A stretch of DNA of 64,000 bases from Plazaster borealis (taxonomy: Eukaryota > Echinodermata > Asteroidea > Forcipulatida > Labidiasteridae). Both the position numbers and the translations under genes were made by a program. Below the pieces are notes generated by a model that worked only from the letters and a program-made list of their open reading frames with translations, searched no databases and was not told the DNA's origin. Shown one piece after another: positions 32,886-44,800 of this stretch; within the stretch, counting starts at the first letter, position 1; each line of letters begins with the position of its first letter. The stretch is taken from assembly GCA_021014325.1 (NCBI GenBank), contig CM037474.1, forward strand, positions 2,174,501-2,238,500, in the 5' to 3' direction.

Positions 32886-35800
32886 TTATTTGATGCGTTT
32901 CTTTACTTCTAATAACAACTTGCGAGCATGGAGTCCTGTCATCCCCAAGTCATCCCTCAGTTCTCCATCCTCCAAAGTCACCAACAACGGACCGTCGACA
33001 CCTTCCTCCTTGAATTTGTCGATGTAGCGGCTGAGGCTCAGCGACCGTAACACATCAACCACACCTTCGACGTCGGTGCGGGACAGGCACGCCCTCTGTA
33101 CCATCAGCGTGTCCGGAGTAGTGTAGATGCTGGAGCCCTGGCTCTGCGGGAGGCTGGGAAGCGGGCGCTCTGTCGGGGATATGGTGTCGTAAATATCTTG
33201 GTCGGCCACGGACAGAAGGCGGTCGATTTCGCACTGGAGTCGGTGGATTTCTTCGACATGTTTTAGACTGCTCTCTCGTATTTTCTCCTTTTCTTCTTCC
33301 AGGTTCTGTAAAAGGTGTGAAAAAAGGGATACATGAAAAGCATGCATCTCGTGTGATAGTGGTGTGTGTGACTTACGAAAATAATAACTTGACTTTGACC
33401 CTTTTCCAAACCGCGGCTTCTGTTTTGGGTTCAGCTCAGCTCTGTCAGTTATTTTGAAACTGTGTGCATTCGGTATTGGGTGATCCACCAGGCGGCTAGA
33501 GCCTAAGCCAGAGCCCACAAACACAAAGCCGTAGTTTCGAAAAGGGCCTATGGTGCCAGGTCGACAACGCTCCAGTGGTAATCACGAGTCGTGATTTACC
33601 ACTGGAGCGTTGGAAAGTCTAGTATTTTTCTAAATACATACTTTTGAATACAAATGTAATTAATGTATTCTTAAGTGTTTTATTTTCCAACTTCCTTCTA
33701 AAGGTTCCTTGAATAATAATGCAATTAATATTCTAGGCTCTGTAACAAGTTCTGGTCATGGGAAAACTTCTACGCTATACAGGACATGGTCTGGTGGGGA
33801 CTTTCTTAAAATTCGAGGCCTGTAATCTTACTTTGGGAATCCACAGGCACCAAAGAGGGGATTCGAACCCACTGTGTATACAATGTGTATGATCTGAGGC
33901 TGTGCAGTGGATAAATTACCTTGTATGCATATTGTGTATACTTAGTGGATCCATAGATCACCCGTTCTCTCACCCAAACCCCAGTCCCCATCCCCCTTGA
34001 CCTACAGGCCTTCCACCCCTTCTTGCCTTCCCAACCCAAACCCCAGCCCCCATTATCCATGGGCCTATTACCCCTTCTCGCCACCCCAACCCCCATCCCC
34101 GTCCCCCTTGATCCATGGGCCTTCCACCCCTTCTCGCCACCCCAACCCCCATCCCCCATCCCCCTTGATCCATGGGCCTTCCACCCCTTCTCGCCACCCC
34201 AACCCCCACCCCCCCTCCCCTTGATCCATGAGCCTTCCACCCCTTCTCGCCACCCTAACACCATCCCCCATCCCCCTTGATCCATGGGCCTTCGACCCCT
34301 TCTCGCCACCCCAACCCCCATCCCCCATCCCCCTTGATCCATGGGCCTTCGACCCCTTCTCGCCACCCCAACACCATCCCCTGGATCCTTTGGCCTTCCA
34401 CCCCTTCTCGCCTTCCCAACCCCAACCCCAACCCCCATCCCTTGATCCATGGGCCTTCCACCCCTTCTTACCTTCCATACCCCAACCCCGACCCCAACCC
34501 CCACCCCCTTGTTCCATAGGCCTGTTACCCCTTCTCGCCCCCCAACCCCAACCCCTTGATCCTTTTACCTTCCACCCCTTCTTGCCTTCCATATACCAAC
34601 CCCACCCCTCTGATCCATGGGCCTATCACCCCCTTCTCGCCACCCCAACCCCATCCCCTGGATCCTTTGGCCTTTCACCCCTTCTTGCCTTCCCAACCCC
34701 AACCCCAAACCCCATCCCCCATTATCCATGGGCCTATTACCCCTTCTCGCCACCCCAACCCCATCCCCCATCCCCCTTGATCCATGGGCCTATCACCCCT
34801 TCTCACCCTCCCAACCCCAACCCCAACCCCCATCCCCCTTGATCCTTGGACCTTCCACCCCTTCTCGCCTTCCCAACCCCCATCCCCTTGATCCACAGCC
34901 TATGACCCGTTCTCGCCCTCCCAACCCCACCTCCGTCCCCCTTGATCTATAGCCCTATCACCCATTCTCGCCTTCCCAGCCCCCTCCCCCTCAACAATCC
35001 CGTTACCCTAATCATCAGTGGTTGCTACAAACCTTGCAAGTGTCTATGAGGTTTTCATTTTGCTCCCTCAGATTCGAAATCACCTGTAGGAAAAAAGATT
35101 AAAGATTGAAATCCTTGCAGTCCCAACCCTTACAGTCCCAATTACCAAAGTGATGGTTTCAGAAGGACTGGGTGGGGCTGATATGCCCAAATATTGCTTA
35201 TCACTGGGTCAGCCATTCCAATGTTATCTTCCAAACAATCTGGGCCCAATTTCATAGAGCTGCTAAGCACAACAATTTGCTTAGCAAATTGTTGTGATAT
35301 GATATTTCTTCCTTGATACCAACCAAATTTCCACGTGTTTTTTAGGATAAGCAAACAACAGCTGAATACCAGTAACAAGCAATATGCAACACATGGAAAT
35401 TTGGTTGGTAATCCTGTTTTTATCAAGGAAGAAATTTCATGCTAAGCAAATTGTTGTGCTTAGCAGCTCTATGAAATTGGGCCTGGTGTGGAGTGACAGG
35501 AGAGGAGGAGGATGATGTAATGTTAACAAATTGAAATAAAAACACAGTGGTGTTGGTTATAGTTGGGCATGGACACTGAAAGTTGTTTTTTCATGTACAA
35601 TACATGGGACATGTAGGCCTACCATGTAGGGTCAACAATAAGCTTTGAGAGCAGGTTGTCAAAGCAACATTTTCTGCTGTTTTTATTTTTATTTATTTTA
35701 TAGAAATGCTTCCTTGTAAACGACTGGCATTCAGTTTGTTTATTTTAGCCATAAGGAAATGCAAGTTTGGTCAAATCAGTCATTCTACAACGCGATATCA

Positions 35801-38800
35801 CACAAAATGTTATTTCCACAACTTCCTTGTTGCGATAGTAGAGTAGACTGAACTGCCGGGATCAAGTGTGCATATAGCAATTTGGGGTTCTTTCAAATAC
35901 TTTAATGTAGTTCATGGCTATACAATAAATAGCATATTAGTGGGAAAGTAACATTTAACCATGACATATTATATGAAAGTATAATAAATTTATCAATGAA
36001 GAAAACCCGAGAATAAGAATTGACCTCCGTTTCCAGTTAGTGTAAACAATTTAAAAAGTTGCCTAATCGACGTCAATTTTATCATTAAACCCATACAAGG
36101 GTCGCACAGTTTCGGGCGTGATTGACCAAATAATGGAGTTTCTAAATAATAAGCATCCTCGCCCCAAATTGTATTTTTATTTTATTGTTAATTACAGCCA
36201 ATTATTTGTGTTATATTAAGCATTTCAAGTGTAAACAAAATGCCTTGGATATTTTAATTTTTCAAGAAATTTGTATCAATAGAATTTAAAAAGAACAACT
36301 GATTTCGTGGAAAAATACAATGTTTGTTCGAGTTGTTTTCTCGTTATCGCTATGCACGACAATTGCACAATCTATAGTTACAGCTATAGTCACATCCATA
36401 AGGGAGAGAGGAATTAGGTCTTTACCTTCTCTCTTTGTTGCAGTATTTTTTTGAGTTCATCAGTGGTGCTTTTTTCCATGTCTTTGAAGGTGGGCGTGGC
36501 ATTTGGAACGATTTCGTAATCATTGTCTTCATTTGCCTCCTCGTCACTTTCAAAGAAGAAATACAAACAAATTTGAATAAATCTCTCTTATAAAGATAAG
36601 GGGGGGGGGTGCAATAAAACGGTCTTAGCCAGCGGTCTAAGACCAGTCAGTATAGCCAGCTTTCTGCCTTAGACGGTCTTAGCTTAGTCAGTCGTTAAGC
36701 CTGTTGCAATAAGCCGGTCTTAGATAAGTCAATAAGCAGTAGTGAAATACATGTACGAACAAGCATTCCTAAGCTTGGTTAGTTACGATGGCCGCCATTA
36801 TCCATAGCACACTGAGACAGTGACAACTTGGCTTAGAAAGGTACACAAAGATCAAACATTAGGTGACAATGGAGGGAAAACAAAAAGCCTGGGACAAAAT
36901 TACAGACCGAGTAAACACTATCAATATACGATTTCTTCATGGGCTCTTTGCATGATATCATCAACAACTAACAGATGTAGCGCCATGTTTAAAAACAAAA
37001 CATAGACCGATTATAGCCAGCTCAGCACAGGCTTAAGATTTAAGACTGGCTTAAAATATAGACCCCGGTATTGTAATCAGTCTATAAATAAAGACTGTCT
37101 AAGCGCGTCTCAAGTTAGCTGGCTATAGCATATAGACCGGTTTAAGACCACTTGGTGCAACCCGCCCAAGGTCCAATAGTGTTTTTAACGTTTGAAACTC
37201 GGAGGAATGGCATCTTCTCATTTCAATCAAGATTTCCAGTGAAAAAAAAACAAGTGATGTTGGAAATTTATGTTTACTCTCTTTGAATCAAGATAGGGTA
37301 TAAGGGTGTCAAAGTTGGCCATCTGATGATGTTGGTTTGCTTATACTCTTTTTAAATCAAGATAAGGTATATGGGTGTTACTGTTGGCAATCTGATTATG
37401 TTGGTTTGCTTACGATCTCTTTGAATCAAGATAAGGTATAAGGGTGTTACTGTTGGCAATCTGATGATGTTGATTTGCTTATACTCTCTTTGAATCAAGA
37501 TAAGGTATAATGGTGTTACTGTTGGCAATCTGATGATGTTGATTTGCTTCTACTCTCTTTGAATCAAGATAAGGTATATGGGTGTTAATGTTGGCAATCT
37601 GATGATGTTGGTCTGCTTACAATCTCTTTGAATCAAGATAAGGTATATGGGTGTTACTGATGGCAATCTGATGATGTTGATTTGCTTATACTCTCTTTGA
37701 ATCAAGATAAGGTATAAGGGTGTTACTGTTGGCAATCTGATGATGTTGGTCTGCTTACAATCTCTTTGAATCAAGATAAGGTATATGGGTGTTACTGATG
37801 GCAATCTGATGATGTTGATTTGCTTATACTCTCCTTGAATCAAGATAAGGTATATGGGTGTTACTGTTGGCAATCTGATAATGTTGATTTGCTTATACTC
37901 TCTTTGAATCAAGATAAGGTAAATGGGTGTTACTGTTGGCAATCTGATGATGTTGATTTGCTTATACTCTCTTTGAATCAAGGTAAGGTATATGGGTGTT
38001 AATGTTGGCAGTCTGATGATGTTGGTCTGCTTATACTCTCTTTGAATCAAGATAAGGTATATGGGTGTTACTGTTGGCAATCCGATGATGTTGGTTTGCT
38101 TATACTCTCTTTGAATCAAGGTATAATGGTGTTAATGTTGGCAATTTGATGATGTTGGTTTGCTTATACTCTCTTTGAATCAAGATAAGGTATATGGATG
38201 TTAATGTTGGCAATCTGATGATGTTGGTTTCCTTACGATATCTTTGAATCAAGATAAGGTATAAGGGTGTTACTGATGGCAATATGATGATGTTGATTTG
38301 CTTATACTCTCTTTGAATCAAGATAAGGTATATGGTGTTACTGTTGGAAATCTGATGGTGTTGATTTGCTTATACTGTCTTTGTATCAAGGTATTTGGGT
38401 GTTACTGTTGGCAATCTGATGATGTTGGTTTGCTTATACTCTCTTTGTATCAAGGTATATGGGTGTTACTGTTGGCAATCTGATGATGTTGGTTTGCTTA
38501 CAATCTCTTTGAAACAAGATAAGGTATGAAGGTGTTACTGTTGGCAATCTGATGATGTTGGTTTGCTTATACTCTCTTTGAAACAAGATAAGGTATAGTG
38601 ATGTTACTGTTGGCTGATGTTGGTTTGCTTATACTCTCTTTGAATCAAAATAAGGTATAGCGTTTAGCTATTTGACAAGACTGGCACTACTACTGGCAGG
38701 CTCACAGTCGTTGAATGTAGATAAAGTACAGCTTCGTCAAATTGAGCAATAGTTGTGCTGTTTTTGACGATGTGTTTATGACTTAACTTTAAGTTTGTCC

Positions 38801-41800
38801 ATTTGCATTATTTTTTTGTATTGTTTTGTTTTGCTGTTTCTTGTTGGGAAATAAAGACACAGTTTTTATAAGATTCAGGAAAGACTTACCTCCCAGGATA
38901 CATTGTTGGTACTTCATAACCGTCACCACCGCTCTTATCTGGCAGCTCAAACTTTTTTACATTTTTCATGTCAATGATAGGAGGTGCAGACTTCGGTTGT
39001 TTCTCAGGTTTCTCAGTAAGTGATGGGAGCACCTTTTGGCCCATGGTTGTTTTTTTAAGTGTAGTTGGCTTGGGCTTAGTTGGTTTGGGCTTGGGAGGGC
39101 GAGGTGGGGCAGGCAATGTACTGGCCTGGGCACGAGGTGGAACATTTGGTCTGATGGTGCTGTTCAAGTTAGACAGTCTATCGGACAGGTCTTTGTTGTA
39201 GTAATTCACTTCTTTGAGCTCTCTCTCCATGTCTGCTTTAGAGACCTTAGCAGCAACGCAACAACGCTCTTTCCCTGTTAATTAACAGACAATCGAGAAT
39301 TAAAAATAGGATTTATTTATTTTAAACACATGATGTAATCGTGATTTTGTTTAAAAGAAAATTCCTACCTCCAGGGTCCAGCTGCATAATAATGCTGACC
39401 AATTTTCTGCTTAGCAAAAATAAGCAGGATACCAGTCACAAATGGTACATGTGACTCGGTATTTTGGTTGGTAACCTTATTCGAGTAAGCATAATTTTAA
39501 GTTGTGCTTTACTTTTTTATGCTTAAAGCAGTTTTATGAAAGTGGGTCAACTTCTACACTTCACTTTACACTTACAGTTTAATTGGAGACGTTGCTTAGG
39601 CTTCTGCCTTTAAGACCCCATATCCTATTATATTTTTCTTCCAGTAAGCATCAAGCTCTTTCTTAAATGTGAACACTGTTGGCATGTACTATTTTCTGAG
39701 AGAGAATTTTCCGTCGTTGATGACTCTTTGAGGGAAGTTAAATCTACATCCACTGTTCTTGTTGGGAGTTTGGCCCAATTTCATAGAACTGCTAAGCACA
39801 ACAAAATTATGGTTACAAGAGAAAGGTTACCAGCTAAAATACCATTTCACATGTTGCATTTGTGACTGGCATCCTGCTTATTGTTGCTTAGCAGAAACTT
39901 TTAAGGCAATATATTCTGCTTAAGCAGCTCTATGAAACTGGGCAAAGGTTTATACAGCTTTAAAGAATGACCCCTGTGCTTTGCTCGAGGATATCCTGAA
40001 AAGTGTGCTGGTGTCTACTTATTCTAATCCCTTGACCAGCTTAAACGTTTCAGTCCAGTCACCTCTTAATCTTCTTTGTTTTAGTGGGTACTTAAGTTTA
40101 AAGCTTGTAGGGTAGATTTTTCAATTGTTGTACCAGTTTGGTAGCTCTCCTCTCTACATTTTCCAGTATTTTGTCTTCCTTGCAAATCCAGGCTGGGACC
40201 ATATTGATCCATGCTTGGACACAATATTCCAAATGCGGTCTTGAGTAGGTTTTGTACGAAATAGAAAAACTGTCCACACACAATGTACTAAACACAACAT
40301 TTACAGCCGGCTTGTGATAACTTCATCTAATCTTTTCGCAGTTACGTTGATGTTTATAGTCGGGGGTTCCGTGTTGGCTCCTTACACATAGCAATGACGA
40401 TTCTACGAGGTCTTCAGGATTTATTGTCTCAACTTGACAGTTTTTCAAACGGGAATATTTCTCAGGAAGATTGGCACTTGTGATTTTCATAATAACTTAT
40501 AAACTTATATATTTTGTTTTCTAAAAGTATACTACTCCTGTTTACCCCACGCAAGATGCCATTTCCGCCATTTTGGGAGTCAAAAACCTTTGTGTACATT
40601 TTGATTCCCAAAATGGCGGCAGAGTGAAATAGGTCAATAGACTCCTTGTGTATGATGTCACATGCCCAAAACAGTCCCCTCACTGTGGTCAATAGACCTT
40701 TATCGTTGTTGCGGCCATCTTGATTTTCTCCCATTGAAATCAATGTAACCAAACCGAGACTGGAAGGAGAAGTAGTCTGGTTCCTTTTTGTACAAGGAAT
40801 ATTAGCTTTCATTGCTGTTATTGGATACAAGGAACATGACCAAGATGGTGGCAGTGTGATAATGGTCTATGAAGAGTCAGTGTCGTGCGATGCAAGGAGT
40901 CTACACATTGTCTTAAAGTAACCCTTCTGGCCGTTCCATACCTTCGTAGCTGTCCAGCCATGCGTTAATGACTTCTGGTAATGGTTGAGTAATCCCTTTC
41001 ATTTTGGGAGGCAGCTCTGGTCGTCCCACCTCCGTATATCCCCAGGTTAGGTTAAGGGTGAGGAACAGGGGCGGGAGACATCTCTTTGTGTTTTTCTCCT
41101 AAAAACGAAGATCATCAATTACTTCCGAGTACCAGTACATAATTATAAAACCCTCAAAACTCTTGATTTATTTTATTCCTTGTCTCCCCCCCTCAATCCA
41201 ATTGAATCCAATTCAATACGTAATTTGTTTCCATTGTGGCACAAGAAGATAGACAAGTATGAAATAAACAAAACAAGGTTTCAACAATGATGAAAAGAGA
41301 CAATTAAAATATTAGAGGACTGTAATAAATACGAAACCAAAAGCGATATGGTAATAATAGCCCTATCACTTTACTCTCTTGACTCTTAAACAACGAGCCT
41401 TTAATAGCTTTAAAGTGTTGTTTTTAGATCTGACATTATTCTATTTAAGCACTGGTGATAAATGTTGTGTACTTTCGTGTACACTTTTTGTAAATTCTAC
41501 ATAATCCAGCTCTGTGCTGCAAGTTGGATTGTTAACAAAAATAAAATGAAATGAAATATAGGAGCATTTTCCTTTCTTTTTCTGGAATTTATTATTTTAT
41601 TTGTTATTTATTAATTAATTTATTTATTTTTCTATTGCGTTGAAGCTGGCTTCCCTTATTCAAGATACTCATGACAATGACAAATACAAACTCGAAATGT
41701 CTATGAGAAATAATGGCACATTTTCTACGTGAGCAGGGGAAAAAAATGAGAATGAAATTTACTCAACACACAACCCCATCCCATTACAAAGGTATTATAC

Positions 41801-44800
41801 AGGATTGGTAAGAATACAAAACATCATTGTTTAATTTTAGCCTTAAAGCTTACTGAATTGGTAGTTCATACTAGAACCATTTTTTTCCTGTGAAAATTTT
41901 CCCTCTGAAACGAAGTCGTATTCGAGAAAAAACTAGTCTGATGAAAACCTAACAATACCCCAAAAACCGCAACAGCTGATTTCGGCTGTTATACAACCAA
42001 AATTTAAGGACAGTGTGTTTACATGCTGGAAATAATTTGTGCATAGAATTTCACTATTCTCCTGACTCACAAAACGGATTAAGCCCACATTTTCACAGGT
42101 TTGTTATTTCATGTATATATGGTTAATCACACAAAACAAGAACACAGTCTGTGACTATTTTATCAGCTCTATACCAAACCTGTATATACCTTTAAGTGTG
42201 GTTGGGCTTTTCCCTTTTTCAGCAACTACAAAGTTGCATGTTTGCAGTGAGCTCTGATCATCTTCAGAGCAAGCTGATTAAAACAACAAGTTGTGAAACC
42301 ACTGTTTCTTCACTGTCTGTGACTATTTTGTCAGCTCTACCAATTCTGTTATATACCTTTAATTGACAATGTAAATTATAACACACTGGAAAATAACCAA
42401 TCATAATGAATCCTATAAATGAATCCTATATTTTATTTTTTTCAAAAACAGTGTTAAATCTATATAAAGGGTTCACCCACGCAAGTTCAATATTCACACT
42501 CAATGGGAACTTGGTAGGTTTACAGACTCGCCTTGTGAAAGCCAAGTTCAATTGACAAAGGTACGCAACAACAACGTTACCCCATTGTTTACTACAAAGA
42601 GCAGAGGTGTGTCTACATGGCAAAGTGTCCTTTGACCTTCCCGGGAGTTCTCTGAGAACGTCAGATTTCAAAGGAAACATTGTTATGGAAAATCCATGAA
42701 CAAAAAAAACCACCCTCAACAGTTCTTTTATAAATATCCAAGCAATGTTAATTTTGTGCATATTTAACCTTTGGCAATGTGATTATATTCACTGGTGCAT
42801 GTTAAGCCCGTTTGACAGCAACCCATAGGGGCCTACACCTTTTCGTTGTTGCCTTTACCCCAGACAAAGTATAGGCCTAAATGATTGATAATTTACAAAA
42901 TGGAGTCAAAAAACTTAGGTTCAGTTTGAAAGCTTGCTGATTGTAAACTGTACACAAGCACCAACCCTCAAGACAATTTTAAACAATATAAAAGTCGAAA
43001 AGGGGCATTTGAGGACCCTGACATGATCAAAACAGCCTGGTTTTACCCCCAAAAGTCGCTCCCTGTCTCCCCATACTTGCAAGGGAACTGTACCAAACTG
43101 ACTAGGACAGTAAATGGCGTCATAAACAGTCACTTTGGAACGGGTTTAATTTCGATCTCCCTCCCCTATTCGGAACTGTACCAAACTGACCTGGACAGTA
43201 AATGACGTCATAAACAGTCACTTGTGAAAGGTTTGTTTGCGATCTCCCTCCCCTAGTCGCTCACAGTCTTCCCACACTTGCAAGGGAACTGTACCAAACT
43301 GACTTGGACAGTAAATGTCGTCATAAACCGTCACTTGAGTGTGTTCCGGTTGCCATTTCGAGTCTCATAATTGTCACCCACAGTCTTACTTGCAAGGGAA
43401 CTGTATTCAGCTAATTTGGAGAGTGAATGGGGTTTACCTACCATACACTCGATGACTTGGGCCGGATTGCAATCAATCCGGCCATTTAAATATCAACCCC
43501 CGGTAACCCACTCACCTTGAAGGGAACAGCGATCATTCTGAGTGGAACAGTAATTGGGATTGCCAGCAGACCCGGTGACTTGGCCCTCGTTGCAATCACC
43601 TGAAACTCGTTCTTGTTCGACAGAAGTTTCAGGATTTTTTCCTCCTTTGGTCGACGGTGCTCCATTGATTTTTCCTCAACGACACGAACACGCTGTGGTA
43701 TAGAAAGAAGGGCGAAGGAAAACATTCATTGTTTTCAAGGAAAATACAAAATAATTCAATGATTTTTTCTCAAAATGTAAGACCGTATACCACACACTTT
43801 GAAACGTTACTGCAGTAAGGCTTCTCAGATTTAAATTTTTTGGGATAAAAAGTGATATCTTTTTCCATAACCGCAGTACTTCGAAGTGAAAAGTTTCTTA
43901 AAATACATTATACTATCCAAAGCTGCTGTACTTCTCACCAAGTAAGTTTTTATTGCCAATAATTTTCAGTCATTACCAAACGTATTCAAACCCTTTAATG
44001 CTAGGTTTTGAGGTTTTTAACACCCCTTCCCATGCCAATCAAACCTTATGCCTCCCATGGGGAGCCAGTAACTAGTGGAACCTCTCTTCATTAATGTGTT
44101 ATTCCTTGGGTTATTCCCGTACTTCAGGATTTTGAAGAAAGTTTTTTTATGAAAACGGTGGGGTGGGGGAGGGGGTCACCTACTTGTGGGAAGTCAAAGT
44201 CAACCAGCTGTGACATATGAAGGAACAAGGCTGAGAGCATAGTGGTGAAGTAAGCACAATCCATGTCCTTATGAAGAGATAGGCGATGTCCGACCTGGTT
44301 TTGGGCGATCAAAACCTTTAAAAAAATCAAAATAAATCAGGAACATAGAACGAATGATTTCATTCCCCCGCACATAAATGAACTACCCAATCAAATGTCG
44401 TCAAATCAGGCTCAAAACTGGGTTGTTTTGGTTTGGTTTGTTTGGTTTGGTTTGGTTTGGTTTGGTTTGGTTTGGTGGGTTGGTTGTTGGTTGTTTGTTT
44501 GTTGGGTGAGTTTGTTTGTTAGTTTTTTAGTTTTTTTTCATGGATTTAGTGCATTCTCGTATTAGGCTTAATTCGATTGTGGCAATCAGAATTAATTAAG
44601 CAACAGTGATTTGCAGTGCCTTCTAATGCTACATTATGGACTATCATCGTATTTTACTAGAGGCAATGGTATAACCGATGTAATCACCCAGCTGTCAAAT
44701 TTAAAGTAATCCATATTTATTTTGATGATTCTAGTAATTCCGTACTTTAAAGTGAGAAACTCACTTTTTGTCTGCCGTCCCGCCTCTCGGATTCCTCCAC

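Noticed and set aside
33806..34952. Many overlapping long open frames (up to 232 codons) rich in Gly/Trp or Pro
   Set aside because: They occur on both strands and in several frames of a C-rich minisatellite; the amino acid pattern is simply the repeat unit translated.
37550..38483. 189- and 73-codon frames with 23-residue repeats
   Set aside because: A by-product of a 69-bp tandem repeat; no start context, splice sites or unique flanking protein, and indels break the frame at the right end.
31833..38655. A CRISPR array
   Set aside because: The tandem arrays have no constant-length unique spacers and the window is plainly eukaryotic.
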